Positions 25,361 to 34,852 of a DNA stretch of 64,000 bases are shown here, piece after piece (the first letter of the stretch is position 1; each line of letters begins with the position of its first letter). The DNA comes from Phycisphaerales bacterium (GTDB lineage Bacteria > Planctomycetota > UBA1135 > UBA2386), in NCBI GenBank assembly GCA_020247305.1, contig JADCJE010000137.1, forward strand, positions 24,713 through 88,712. Direction: 5' to 3'. A program made the position numbers and the translations under genes. The notes under the pieces were generated by a model. That model made no database searches and was not told where the DNA came from. It was given only the letters and a program-made list of their open reading frames with translations.

Positions 25361-28261
25361 TCACTCTGCCGTCGGTCGCGCGTCGGGAGCGAAGGGCGGA
25401 GCGCCGCCGAGGGCGGCGTCCGGCGCGTCGTCGTCGTCGTCGTCGGCAGCGGCAGCGGCAGTCGCCGCCCCCACTGGGACCGCACCCACCCCGGCGTCGT
25501 CGCGCTCGCCGTCCGTCGCCTCGGCGACGCCGTCGGCCAACGCACCGGTCGACAGCGCATCGCCTTCGGCCGGTTCCCCGTCGTCCACTTCGCCCGTCGC
25601 GTCCTCGGCGCCCTCGGCCGAATCCTCGCGCGCGAGGTAGTCGTCCCAGGTCATCAGCACGTCGCGCGACTTGCTGCCGACGAACGGTCCGACGAGACCG
25701 TCCTCCTCCATCATCTCGAGCAGGCGCGTGGCGCGCGTGTAGCCGACGGCCAGCGCCCGCTGCAGCAGGGTCGCCGAGCCGCGCTGCGACTGCAGCACCA
25801 CCTCCGCCGCCTTGCGGTAGAGGTCGTCGCGATCGGCGACCTTCGGGCGCGAACTGGACTGGGTCTGCACCAGTTCCGGCGTGAAGTGCGGCTGCTGCCC
25901 GCGCTCCTCCAGGAACGCGATGACCTTGTCCTTCTCGTCGTCGGTGACGAACGTGCCCTGCGCGCGCAGCAGCGCGCCGCCGCCCGGCGGCATGTACAGC
26001 ATGTCGCCATGGCCGAGCAGCTTCTCGGCGCCGTTGACGTCGAGCACGATGCGCGAGTCGAGCTTGCGACTTACGCGGAAGCAGATCTGCGTCGGCAGGT
26101 TCGACTTGATGATGCCGGTGATGACCTCGCTGCTCGGCCGCTGCGTCGCCAGGATCACGTGCATGCCGACGGCGCGCGACTTCTGCGCCAGGCGCTGGAT
26201 GTGCTCCTCGACCTCGTTCTGCGCGACGGCCATGAGGTCGGCGAACTCGTCGATGACGATGACGACGTACGGCAGCTTGACGCGGTCGGGCTCGGGCTCG
26301 CGCTGCAGACGCTTCTGCAGCTCCTGCTGGCCCAGGCGGTTGTAGTTGCGGATGTGGTTGACGCCCACGGCGGCGAGCAGCGCGTAGCGGTTCTCCATCT
26401 CGTCGACGGCCCACTGCAGCACGCCCGCGGCCTTCTTCATGTTGGTCACGACGTCGCAGCAGAGGTGCGGCACCCGCTTGTACGACTGCAGTTCGACCAT
26501 CTTCGGGTCGACCAGGATGAGCTTCACCTGCTCGGGCGTGCGCGTCATCAGGATCGACAGCAGGATGGTGTTGATGCACACCGACTTGCCGGAACCAGTC
26601 GTGCCGGCGATCAGCAGGTGCGGCATCTTCGCCAGGTCCTCGACAATCGCGTTGCCGGCGACGTCCTTGCCCAGGTACAGCGGGATGGCGCTGTCCTCGG
26701 AGCGACCGAACGTGTCGAGGAGCTCGCGCATGAACACCTTCTGGCGCTCGGCGTTTGGCACCTCGATGCCGACCGTGTCCTTGCCAGGGATCGGCGCGAC
26801 AACGCGCACCGACACGGCGCGCAACGCCGCGGCGAGGTCGCTCTCGAAGCTGGTGATCTTGTTGACGCGGATGTCGGCGCCCAGGCGCAGCTCGTACTGC
26901 GTCACCGCGGGGCCCACCGACGCGGCGACGACCTCCGCCTGGATCTCGAAGTGCGCCAGCTTGTCGATGATCGCCTGGCTGTTGCGCTGCAGGGACTCCT
27001 CGGTGACGGCTGCGTCCTGGTAACCCGGCTCCTGGAACAGGTCGACCGGCGGGAACGGATACTCCTCGAACGGCAGCGCCTGCGCCGCCGGCTTGGGCTT
27101 CGGCTTGGGCTTGGGCTTGGGCTTCGGCTGCAGCACGACCATCGGCTTCGCCGGCGTCAGGACGACCGGTTCGGCGACCGGTGCGGCCTTGGGCGCATCG
27201 GCGGCCGGTTGGGCGACGGCTGGCGGCGCCGCCGCGGCGCCTGTCGCCGGTGCGCCGCCTGCATCGCCGTCGTCGTCGGCGTCCTCGTCCGCCGCGCGGC
27301 GGCGGCGACGGCGCGACGGCTTGGCGGCGCCGTCGCCGGTTTCGTCGCCATCGCCGCTGCCGGCGACGTGATCGGCAGCGCCCGCTTCGACCTCGTCGTC
27401 CGCACGATCGTCGTCTTCGTCGTCGTGACCACCACCCGAGCGCGCGTCGCCCTTCGCGACCGCGACGGACCTGCTGCCGCGACCGCGCGACGGCGCGACG
27501 GCGACGCCGTCGTCTGCCTCGTCGTCCGCCGCCTCACCGTCGCCCGCCGCGGCCGGCGTCGCCGCCTTGCGGCGCGCGCGCGGCGTCGGCGCGTCTTCGT
27601 CGTCGCGCAGACCGCCGAGACCGGCGAGCGCCGCGGCCGGACGCTTCCACGCGCGCCGGACGAACCCGTCGAGGGCGGCGACGACGCGCGCGACGAGCTG
27701 CGAGAACAACCACTCGGTCGCGATCATCAGGCCCATGACCGCGCCGAACAGCACGATCAGGACGCGCCCCGTGCTGCCGAAGCCGGCTTCGAGCCGCGGC
27801 GAGATGACGCCGCCGAAGACGCCGCCGGCGCCGTACGGCGTGGCGGCCGTGCGGCCGGCGTGGCCATCGCCGCCGGCGAACAGGATCGCCAGCATCGCGG
27901 CGAACACCACGGCGCCGAGCGCCTTGATCGTCGGCCGCGCCATCGGCTTGCCGACGAACACCCCGATCGCGCCGGCGAGCAGCATCGCGAACGGCACCCA
28001 GCCGGCGAGGCCGAGCGAGCGGGCGAAGCCGTGCGCGAGGTGGTAGCCGACCGCGCCGCCGAGGTTGGTCATGCTGCCGGAGGGGATCGGGCCGTCGAGG
28101 TCGGCGAGGCGGAACGTCGCCAAGCTCAACATCGCGAACAGCGCGAAGCCGGCCAGCGCCAGCGCCACCACCTCGCGCGCCCGCTGCGACAGCGGCCCGC
28201 GGCCGCCTGCGCTCGGGGCCCGCTTCTTCTTCGCCGTCTCCACGGTGTCGTTCTTGCTCAC
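25361..28261 (-). CDS. ftsK: DNA translocase FtsK
   Basis: This is a 966-residue chromosome-segregation motor of the division septum. Four to five transmembrane segments lie in the first 210 residues. A charged linker ends in a Lys-Pro repeat (DNA 27089-27129). The motor has the core motif PGPAVTQYEL-like stretch as GPAVTQYELRLG and Walker A GTTGSGKS at 553-560. KLILVDPKMVELQSY, VIVIDEFADLM and ATQRPS follow. The gamma winged helix (KAAEVVLQSQRGSATLLQRA) is followed by an unusual 75-residue acidic tail ending in a run of aspartates. The GTG start overlaps the coaB stop (GTGA 28258-28261). Confidence 0.93.
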   Translation of the reverse strand: MSKNDTVETAKKKRAPSAGGRGPLSQRAREVVALALAGFALFAMLSLATFRLADLDGPIPSGSMTNLGGAVGYHLAHGFARSLGLAGWVPFAMLLAGAIGVFVGKPMARPTIKALGAVVFAAMLAILFAGGDGHAGRTAATPYGAGGVFGGVISPRLEAGFGSTGRVLIVLFGAVMGLMIATEWLFSQLVARVVAALDGFVRRAWKRPAAALAGLGGLRDDEDAPTPRARRKAATPAAAGDGEAADDEADDGVAVAPSRGRGSRSVAVAKGDARSGGGHDDEDDDRADDEVEAGAADHVAGSGDGDETGDGAAKPSRRRRRRAADEDADDDGDAGGAPATGAAAAPPAVAQPAADAPKAAPVAEPVVLTPAKPMVVLQPKPKPKPKPKPKPAAQALPFEEYPFPPVDLFQEPGYQDAAVTEESLQRNSQAIIDKLAHFEIQAEVVAASVGPAVTQYELRLGADIRVNKITSFESDLAAALRAVSVRVVAPIPGKDTVGIEVPNAERQKVFMRELLDTFGRSEDSAIPLYLGKDVAGNAIVEDLAKMPHLLIAGTTGSGKSVCINTILLSILMTRTPEQVKLILVDPKMVELQSYKRVPHLCCDVVTNMKKAAGVLQWAVDEMENRYALLAAVGVNHIRNYNRLGQQELQKRLQREPEPDRVKLPYVVIVIDEFADLMAVAQNEVEEHIQRLAQKSRAVGMHVILATQRPSSEVITGIIKSNLPTQICFRVSRKLDSRIVLDVNGAEKLLGHGDMLYMPPGGGALLRAQGTFVTDDEKDKVIAFLEERGQQPHFTPELVQTQSSSRPKVADRDDLYRKAAEVVLQSQRGSATLLQRALAVGYTRATRLLEMMEEDGLVGPFVGSKSRDVLMTWDDYLAREDSAEGAEDATGEVDDGEPAEGDALSTGALADGVAEATDGERDDAGVGAVPVGAATAAAAADDDDDDAPDAALGGAPPFAPDARPTAE

Positions 28262-28914
28262 GTCGTTGCCCTCTCCCGCCACAGTTGCACGGCAGCGGCG
28301 ACGATCCGCGTCGCCGCCGCATCCTTGCCGCCGCGAGGCAAGGCCTCGTCGCGGCCGTCCGCATGACACAACACGAAGTCCGCCTGCTCGCTGCCGATCG
28401 CGTCGTGCAGGTTGACGACGACCAGGTCGAGGCCCTTGGCGACGAGCTTGCGCCGCCCGCGCGCGATCGCCGCCGGCATGCCTGCGGCCGCCGATTCGAG
28501 GCCGAAGCCCGCGACGACGCGGCGGCCCTTCTTCGCGGCGAGGCCAGCGACGATGTCGGGGTTGGCGACCAGCTCGAGCGACTGGCCGCCGCTGGCCGGC
28601 TTCGGTGGCTTGCCGGGCGCGCGGCGCGCCGGCCGCCAGTCGCTCACCGCGGCGGCGGCGATCACCACGTCGGCCGCGGCGAAGGCGCGCTCGGCGGCGG
28701 CCTGCATCTCCAGGGCCGACACCACGCGCACCACCGCCGCGCCCGCCGGCGGCGAAAGTTCGGTGGGACCGAGCACGAGGGTCGGCTGGTGGCCGGCGGC
28801 GAGCGCCGCGACCGCGAGGGCAAAGCCCATGCGGCCCGAGCTGCCATTGCTCAGGTAGCGCACGTCGTCGAGGTACTCGCGGGTCGGGCCCGCGGTGATG
28901 AGGATCGCAACCAT
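28258..28914 (-). CDS. coaB: Phosphopantothenoylcysteine synthetase (CoaB) as a single-domain protein
   Basis: This 218-residue protein corresponds to the C-terminal half of CoaBC. It would ligate 4-phosphopantothenate with cysteine, a step in coenzyme A synthesis. The N-terminus MVAILITAGPTREYLDDVRYLSNGSSGRMG is the CoaB nucleotide-binding region (only its first part is quoted: AGPTREYLD and NxSSGxMG). AAAVSDWRP is the catalytic Asn/Asp region, and VVAGFGLES is the conserved dimer-side motif. The CoaC flavin domain is absent and not seen elsewhere in the window. It is translationally coupled to ftsK and divergent from the efflux operon. Confidence 0.85.
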   Translation of the reverse strand: MVAILITAGPTREYLDDVRYLSNGSSGRMGFALAVAALAAGHQPTLVLGPTELSPPAGAAVVRVVSALEMQAAAERAFAAADVVIAAAAVSDWRPARRAPGKPPKPASGGQSLELVANPDIVAGLAAKKGRRVVAGFGLESAAAGMPAAIARGRRKLVAKGLDLVVVNLHDAIGSEQADFVLCHADGRDEALPRGGKDAAATRIVAAAVQLWRERATT

Positions 28915-28973
28915 GCCCCCGGTGCATCCCGGTCCAGACCGACCGGAACCGCCAGTTGGGCATCGTAGTAACA

Positions 28974-29014
28974 GTCTTTCCACAGTGGAGAAAAAAGACC
29001 CCCGCATCCATAAC
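28974..29014 (+). promoter_or_regulatory. AT-rich palindrome overlapping a possible promoter of the efflux operon
   Basis: GTCTTT...AAAGAC brackets 28974-28999. Inside it, TTTCCAC-A-GTGGAGA (28977-28991) is a near-perfect inverted repeat. A -35-like TGGAGA (28986-28991) and a -10-like CATAAC (29009-29014) are 17 bases apart, so the palindrome would overlap the -35 box, as repressor operators do. It lies in the 127-base gap between the divergent coaB and efflux genes and is the most AT-rich patch there. The regulator is unknown. Confidence 0.35.
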
Positions 29015-29041
29015 GGCGGGCAGATTGGTGACCTTGGACCC

Positions 29042-30670
29042 GTGCGCCGCGAGCCTCATCCCGTGACCCGCCATCTCCTGCCGTTCGTCGGCCTGCTGCT
29101 GGGCGGGTGCCTCTACCAACCGGAACCGAACAAGCAGTCGGCCGACGAGGACGTCTACGGGATCCTCGGCGAGACGACCAAGAAGCTGACCGGCGCCGAG
29201 CGGCCGTTCGCCGTCGAGCGGCCGGTCGACACCCTGCGCAAGCAGCTGCAGGCCAGCGCCGTACCTGTCACGCTGACCTTGGCCCAGGCGCTCGACGTCG
29301 CCGCCGAGAACAACCGCGACTACCAGACGCAGAAGGAGCGGCTGTACATCGCCGCGCTCAACCTGACGCGCAGCCAGAACGACTTCGCCTGGCGCTGGGC
29401 GGGCGGCGGCTCGGCCTCGCTCGACGGCGAAGCCGAGCTCGCCGACACGGCGCGCCTGTCCGACGACCTCGGCGGCAGCGCCAACAGCGTGTATGGCACG
29501 CGCGTCGTCGGCAGCTTCGTGCAGACGTTCCTGCGCTCGGTGCTCTCCGGCGGCAGCTTCGACGGCGGCTCGATCCTCGACCTGACGATCACGCAGCCGC
29601 TGCTGCGGACCGCCGGTCGCCGCGTCGCGCGCGAACCGCTGACGCAGGCCGAGCGCAACGTCGTCTACGCGCTGCGCGACTACGAACGCTTCCGGTCGCA
29701 GTTCGTCGTCGCGCTGGCGAGCGACTACTGGAACATCACCCGGCAGATGCGCGACCTCGTCAACGTCGAGGCCAACTACGTGCGCCTGCGCGACCTGCGC
29801 ACCCAGGTGCAGGCGCTGTTCGACGCCGGCCGCCGCACCGTCACCGACCTCGGCCGCGCGCAGCAGGACGTGCTGACCGCCGACGCGCAGCGCGTCAGCG
29901 CGGGGATCCGGCTGCAGGCCGCGCTCGACCGCTACAAGCTGTCGCTCGGCCTGCCGACCGCGGCGCAGCTGCAGCTCGACGTGGGCGAACTGGACACCCT
30001 CGTCGCGCAGGGCGTCAGCCCGATCGACCTGCCCGAGGAGCGCGCCATCGAGCTGTCGCTGACGCGCCGGTACGACCACCTGACGACGATCGACGAGGTC
30101 GCCGACGCCGGCCGCCGGGTGTTCGTCGCCGAGGACGCGCTCAACCTGCAGCTCGACCTGACGACGAACGTGCAGGTGCCGTCCGAGTCGGGCAAGGGCC
30201 TCGACCTCGACTGGTCGCGGGTGAACTGGCGCGCCGGCTTCGACCTCGACCTCGCGCTCAACCGCGTGCCCTCGCGCAACGTGTACCGCGCCGCCCTGAT
30301 CACCTTCGACCAGGCGATCAGCGAGCGCGAGCAGAGCGAGGACCAGCTGACCGTCAACGTGCGCAACTCGCTGCGCAACATCCAGGCGGCGCTGCAGACC
30401 TTCCGCATCCAGACGACCGCCGTCGACGTGGCCGACAGCCGCGTCCAGGCGACGACCGACCTCTACGACGCCGGCCGCATCCAGGTGCTGGAGAAGCTCG
30501 ACGCGCAGCGCTCGCTGCTCAACGCCCAGCTCGCCCGCAACGCCGCGATCGTCGACTTCTCCATCGCCCGCCTGCAGTTGATGAACGATCTCGAGGCGAT
30601 CCGCCTCGAGCCGCAGGGTTTCCGCTTCGACACCAGCCTGCCGATGCCGCAGGCGAAGACCGCCGAATGA
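29042..30670 (+). CDS. TolC-family outer membrane efflux lipoprotein
   Basis: This protein of about 542 residues is a TolC-like channel subunit. The frame chosen starts at GTG 29042, giving a lipoprotein signal with lipobox LLGGC; GTG 29063 is an equally possible start. Two long OEP helical repeats are visible, for example SLTLAQALDVAAENNR at the start and NVRNSLRNIQAALQTFRIQ with YDAGRIQVLEKLDAQRSLL near the end. It would form the outer-membrane exit of the tripartite pump encoded by the next three genes. The stop overlaps the next ATG (30667-30670). Confidence 0.85.
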   Translation: MRREPHPVTRHLLPFVGLLLGGCLYQPEPNKQSADEDVYGILGETTKKLTGAERPFAVERPVDTLRKQLQASAVPVTLTLAQALDVAAENNRDYQTQKERLYIAALNLTRSQNDFAWRWAGGGSASLDGEAELADTARLSDDLGGSANSVYGTRVVGSFVQTFLRSVLSGGSFDGGSILDLTITQPLLRTAGRRVAREPLTQAERNVVYALRDYERFRSQFVVALASDYWNITRQMRDLVNVEANYVRLRDLRTQVQALFDAGRRTVTDLGRAQQDVLTADAQRVSAGIRLQAALDRYKLSLGLPTAAQLQLDVGELDTLVAQGVSPIDLPEERAIELSLTRRYDHLTTIDEVADAGRRVFVAEDALNLQLDLTTNVQVPSESGKGLDLDWSRVNWRAGFDLDLALNRVPSRNVYRAALITFDQAISEREQSEDQLTVNVRNSLRNIQAALQTFRIQTTAVDVADSRVQATTDLYDAGRIQVLEKLDAQRSLLNAQLARNAAIVDFSIARLQLMNDLEAIRLEPQGFRFDTSLPMPQAKTAE

Positions 30671-32835
30671 CCTCGATGAACGCCGCCCAAGCCCGACTCC
30701 GCCTGCTCGCCCTCGCCGCCCTGTTCGCCGCGTGCGAGGAGGACGCCGCGGGCTCCCCGACGCAGGACCCCGACCAGTTCACGGTGAAGAAGGACGACCT
30801 GCCGATCACCGTGCGCGAGAACGCCGAACTGCAGGCGCTGCGCGAGACGATCGTGCGCTCGGAGGTCGAGGGCCAGTCGACCGTGATCTTCATCGTGCCA
30901 GAGGGCACGCAGGTGAAGCAGGGCGAGAAGCTCGTCGAACTCGACGTCAGCGAGCTGGTGGAGAAGCGCGCCAACCAGGGCATCGCCGTCGGCAAGGCGG
31001 AAGCCGCCCTCGTGCAGGCGCGCAAGGAGCAGGAGATCCTGCAGAAGCAGCTCACGACCAACCTCAACACGGCGGCGTCCAACCTGCGCATCGCCGAGCT
31101 GGACCTGGAGAAGCTGCTGGGCCGCAGGTCGGACGGCGGCGGGGGCAAGAACGGCGACATGATCGCCCGCCTGCTGTCGCTGGTGAACCCGCCCGCCGCC
31201 GAGCCCGCCGACGCCGTGGCAACCAGCGCCAACGGCGGCGACATCCCGCCGATCCCGCCGCAGATCGCGGCAACACAGGTCGACCCGCGCAAGTACGCCG
31301 GCCTCGTCGACAAGGTCTACGACCTGCTCGCCGTCGACGGCGACCGCGGCGCCGCGGCGGCGCGCGACATGGGCGAGATCGCCAACAAGATCCTGGCGCA
31401 GACCGACGCGATCCGCGTCGCCATGTCCGAGCTGAAGGTCAAGGAGGACACGTACGGCTACAGCCGCCGCCTCGCCGCCCGCCAGTTCATCACGCGCACG
31501 CAACTCGACTCCGACCAGCTGTCGTACCAGTCGCAGATGAGCAAGGTGTCGCTGGCGTGGAACGACCTCGACCTGCTGGTCAACTACACGCTCGCCAAGG
31601 ACCGCATCAAGCTGACGCAGGACCGCGACAACGCCGCCCTGGAGCTCGAACGCGTCAAGGGCGCGAACGCCGCCGCCGAGATCAAGTCGACCAGCGACCT
31701 GGAGTCCAAGCGGCTGGAGTTCGACCTCGCGAAGGAACGCCTCGACACCCTCGACCGTCAGATCAAGAGCGCGGTCGTCTACGCGCCGACGCCCGGCACC
31801 GTCGTCTACGCCCGCATCGACCGCAACCGCGGCGGCGGCGAGGCGGTGCGCGAGGGCGTGCAGGTGCGCGAGCGCCAGGAGCTGATCATCCTGCCGGACA
31901 CGACCAAGATGCGCTGCCTGATCAAGGTGCAGGAGGCGCAGGTCGACAAGGTCATGCGCGGCCAGGCGGCGGTGGTCACCGTCGAGGCCTTCCAGGGCGA
32001 GCAGTTCGCCGGCCGCGTCACCACCGTCGCGCCGGTCGCCGACAGCAACAGCGGCTGGATGACCAGCGACCGCAAGGTCTACACCACGATCGTCGACCTC
32101 GACGCGGACAACCCCGACGGCCGCCTGCGTTCGCGCATGGCCGCGAACGTCACCATCATGGTCGAAGTGGTGAAGGACACGCTGCCGGTGCCGCTGCAGG
32201 CCGTCTACCGCGACCGCGCGGTCAACTACGTCTGGAAGTCGGGCGCCAACGGCCCGGTCGCGACGCCCGTCAAGTGCGGCCGCCAGAACAGCGAGCGCGT
32301 CGAGATCCTCGACGGCGTCGCAGCCGGCGACGCGCTGCGGCTCAAGCCGCCCGCGGGCGTGCCGACGCCGAAGTTCGAGCAGCCGGTGGCGCCCGAGGCG
32401 GCGACGATGAAGGCGACCGACAAGCCGCCGGCGGGCGGCGCGGCGCCCGCCGGCAGCGGCGACGGCAACGCGGCGACCGGCGGCGGCCAGCGCGGCAACC
32501 GCGGCGGCGGCATGGGCGCGCGCAAGAAGTTCGCCGACATGACGCCGGAGGAACTCCAGCAGGCCAAGGAGCGCCTCGACGGCATGCCGGCCATGCTCGA
32601 CCGCTTCCGCGACCGCATGGAGGAAGCCAAGCTGAAGGAGCTCGAAGGCGCCATCAGCGCGGTGCGCAAGGCGCTCGACGCGAACGACCTCGCCGCGGCG
32701 CAGACGCACCAGGACAAGATCACGGCGGCGATGGCCGGCATGATGCGCGGCGGCCGCCCGGGCGGCGGTGGTCCAGGCGGCGGTGGTCCCGGTGGCGGTG
32801 GTCCCGGCGGCGGCCGGCCTGACGGTGGCAACTGA
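30667..32835 (+). CDS. Periplasmic adaptor (HlyD/MacA-like) lipoprotein
   Basis: This is a 722-residue membrane-fusion protein. It has a lipobox LFAAC near residue 23. The lipoyl half-motif PEGTQVKQGEKLVELD is followed by an unusually long alpha-hairpin, with coiled-coil segments from about residue 100 to 370. The second lipoyl half has VVYAPTPGTVVYARI, and the beta-barrel domain follows (ITTVAPVAD-type strand, then AVYRDRAVNYVW). The last 200 residues add an Asp/Glu-Lys helical stretch and a Gly-Pro-rich tail of four GGGGPG-type units. It bridges the permease to the TolC homologue. Its length is well above the usual 370-420. Confidence 0.85.
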   Translation: MTSMNAAQARLRLLALAALFAACEEDAAGSPTQDPDQFTVKKDDLPITVRENAELQALRETIVRSEVEGQSTVIFIVPEGTQVKQGEKLVELDVSELVEKRANQGIAVGKAEAALVQARKEQEILQKQLTTNLNTAASNLRIAELDLEKLLGRRSDGGGGKNGDMIARLLSLVNPPAAEPADAVATSANGGDIPPIPPQIAATQVDPRKYAGLVDKVYDLLAVDGDRGAAAARDMGEIANKILAQTDAIRVAMSELKVKEDTYGYSRRLAARQFITRTQLDSDQLSYQSQMSKVSLAWNDLDLLVNYTLAKDRIKLTQDRDNAALELERVKGANAAAEIKSTSDLESKRLEFDLAKERLDTLDRQIKSAVVYAPTPGTVVYARIDRNRGGGEAVREGVQVRERQELIILPDTTKMRCLIKVQEAQVDKVMRGQAAVVTVEAFQGEQFAGRVTTVAPVADSNSGWMTSDRKVYTTIVDLDADNPDGRLRSRMAANVTIMVEVVKDTLPVPLQAVYRDRAVNYVWKSGANGPVATPVKCGRQNSERVEILDGVAAGDALRLKPPAGVPTPKFEQPVAPEAATMKATDKPPAGGAAPAGSGDGNAATGGGQRGNRGGGMGARKKFADMTPEELQQAKERLDGMPAMLDRFRDRMEEAKLKELEGAISAVRKALDANDLAAAQTHQDKITAAMAGMMRGGRPGGGGPGGGGPGGGGPGGGRPDGGN

Positions 32836-32845
32836 GGATCCGCGC

Positions 32846-33583
32846 GTGACCGCCGCCACCGACCGTCCGATCATCGCCGAGTTCGTCGACGTCCACCGCC
32901 ACTACGTGATGGGCAAGGACAACGTCGTGCGCGCCCTCAACGGCGTGTCGATGCAGGTCCGCAAGGGCGACTACCTCGCCATCATGGGCCGCTCGGGCTC
33001 GGGCAAGAGCACGATGCTCAACATCCTCGGCGGCCTCGACCGCCCCACCACCGGCGAGTACCGCGTCGGCGGCCGCGACGTCGGCAAGCTCGACGACGAC
33101 GCGCTGTCCGACGTGCGCGGCCGAGAGATCGGCTTCATCTTCCAGTCCTTCAACCTGATCCCGCAGTTGACGGTGCTGGAGAACCTGGAGGTGCCGCTGT
33201 TCTACCAGGGCCGCGTCGGCCCCGAGTCGCGCGCGAAGGCCCAGTACCTCGCCGACCGGGTCGGCCTGGGCAAGCGCCTGGAACACAAGCCGATGGAACT
33301 GTCCGGCGGCCAGCAGCAGCGCGTCGCCATCGCGCGGGCGCTGATGAACGACCCGCTGTTCCTGCTCGCCGACGAGGCGACCGGCAACCTCGACAGCAAC
33401 ACCGAACGCGAGATCCTCGACCTGTTCGACGACCTCCGCAAGGACGGCGTCACCATCGTGATCGTCACGCACAACCCCAAGGTCGCCGAGCGCGCCGACC
33501 TCACGCTCTGGCTCAAGGACGGTCAGGTCGAGAAGCTGGTCGACAACCGCGCCGCTGCGCCGGCGGCCGGAGGCGCGCCGTGA
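32846..33583 (+). CDS. ABC transporter ATP-binding protein, LolD/MacB type
   Basis: This 245-residue ATPase powers the permease encoded downstream. Walker A is GRSGSGKST (G48 to T56), the Q-loop is Q100, the signature LSGGQQQR is at 152-159, and Walker B ends D176-E177. It is fully intact. The GTG start at 32846 is supported by GAGGA seven bases upstream; the frame is open further upstream inside the adaptor gene. It ends in a GTGA overlap with the permease. It matches the MacB/LolD class that performs mechanotransmission rather than direct transport. Confidence 0.92.
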   Translation: MTAATDRPIIAEFVDVHRHYVMGKDNVVRALNGVSMQVRKGDYLAIMGRSGSGKSTMLNILGGLDRPTTGEYRVGGRDVGKLDDDALSDVRGREIGFIFQSFNLIPQLTVLENLEVPLFYQGRVGPESRAKAQYLADRVGLGKRLEHKPMELSGGQQQRVAIARALMNDPLFLLADEATGNLDSNTEREILDLFDDLRKDGVTIVIVTHNPKVAERADLTLWLKDGQVEKLVDNRAAAPAAGGAP

Positions 33584-34845
33584 TCGGGGACACCATGCGC
33601 ATCGTGCGGCTCGGCCTGAAGAGCCTGCTGCTGCACAAGCTCCGCAGTTCGCTGACGACCGCCGGCATCCTGTTCGGCGTCGCCTCGGTCATCGCCATGC
33701 TCGCCGTCGGCGAGGGCGCGTCGAAGGAGACGCTGCAGCAGTACCGCGACATGGGCGTCACCAACGTCCTGGTCCGCAGCAAGAAGCCCGAGGAGACGCA
33801 GCAGTCGACGAACGCGTCCAGCATGTGGAACGTGCTCGGCTACGGCCTGCTGTACCAGGAGGCGGACCGGGTGCAGAACCTGCTGCCGCAGGGCATCGTC
33901 GTGCGCTCGCGCGAGTTCCAGCGCGGCGTCGTGCACGGAGAGCACTGGGCCAGCACGATGATCGTCGGCACCGAGCCGCCGTTCCTCGAGGTCACCAACA
34001 TGAAGGTGCGCGAGGGCCGGTGGATCACCGAACTCGACATGCAGCGGCAGACCAACTGCGTCGTGCTCGGCGAGAGCCTCGCGCGCCAGCTGTTCCCGCT
34101 GGAGGACCCGATCGGGCAGACGGTCCTGATCGGCGTCGAGGACCGCTTCGAGATCGTCGGCGTGCTGGAGTACCAGGGCCGCGCCGCCTCCCCAAACGGC
34201 ACGACGCTCGACGAGTGCGCCTTCATCCCGCTGACGAGCAGCCGGCGGCGCTTCGGCGACACGATCCGCAACCCGTCGACCAACCGCTGGGAGAACATCG
34301 AGCTGCACGAGATCAAGGTGAAGATGCCCGGCCCCGAGTGGGTCGAGTCGGCCGCCGGCGTCGTCGACCTGATGCTGAAGCCGGCCCACGGCGCCAAGAA
34401 GGACACCGAGATCACGGTGCCGCTCGAGCTGCTGCGCAAGGAGGAGCGCGCCGAGCGCATGTTCAGCCTCGTGCTCGCGGTCATCGCCTCGATCAGCCTG
34501 CTGGTCGGCGGCATCGGCATCATGAACGTCATGCTGGCGACGGTGACCGAGCGCACGCGCGAGATCGGCATCCGGCGCGCGCTCGGCGCCAAGAAGAAGC
34601 ACATCGTGCAGCAGTTCCTCGTCGAGGCCGGCGTCATGTCGACGCTCGGCGGCCTCGTCGGCGTGGGCCTCGGCCTGCTGGTGCCGCTCGGCATCGAGAA
34701 GTACTTCGAGCAGCCTACCGAGGTGAAGACGCAGCACGTGCTGATGGCCTTCGGCATCTCGGCGCTGGTCGGCGTCGTGTTCGGGCTCTACCCCGCGTGG
34801 CGCGCGGCCAACATGGACCCGGTCGAGGCGCTGCGCCACGAGTGA
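33580..34845 (+). CDS. MacB/FtsX-type ABC permease
   Basis: This is a 421-residue permease. The first helix covers about residues 22-45, after RSSLTTAGILFGVASV. A large periplasmic domain (50-285) follows. Three helices close the protein, with SLLVGGIGIMNVMLATVTER and REIGIRRALGA as the FtsX family signature, and NMDPVEALRHE at the C-terminus. Together with the upstream genes it forms a MacAB-TolC-like tripartite system for drugs, peptides or lipids. The start is GTG at 33580, overlapping the ATPase stop; an ATG at 33595 is an alternative. Confidence 0.92.
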   Translation: MIGDTMRIVRLGLKSLLLHKLRSSLTTAGILFGVASVIAMLAVGEGASKETLQQYRDMGVTNVLVRSKKPEETQQSTNASSMWNVLGYGLLYQEADRVQNLLPQGIVVRSREFQRGVVHGEHWASTMIVGTEPPFLEVTNMKVREGRWITELDMQRQTNCVVLGESLARQLFPLEDPIGQTVLIGVEDRFEIVGVLEYQGRAASPNGTTLDECAFIPLTSSRRRFGDTIRNPSTNRWENIELHEIKVKMPGPEWVESAAGVVDLMLKPAHGAKKDTEITVPLELLRKEERAERMFSLVLAVIASISLLVGGIGIMNVMLATVTERTREIGIRRALGAKKKHIVQQFLVEAGVMSTLGGLVGVGLGLLVPLGIEKYFEQPTEVKTQHVLMAFGISALVGVVFGLYPAWRAANMDPVEALRHE

Positions 34846-34852
34846 GCCGGCC

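Noticed and set aside
27089..27129. Short tandem DNA repeat (GGCTTG/GGCTTC units)
   Set aside because: It encodes the Lys-Pro linker of FtsK and is explained by protein sequence.
32760..32815. GGTGGTCC-type tandem repeat
   Set aside because: It encodes the Gly-Pro tail of the adaptor; there is no sign of a mobile or regulatory repeat.
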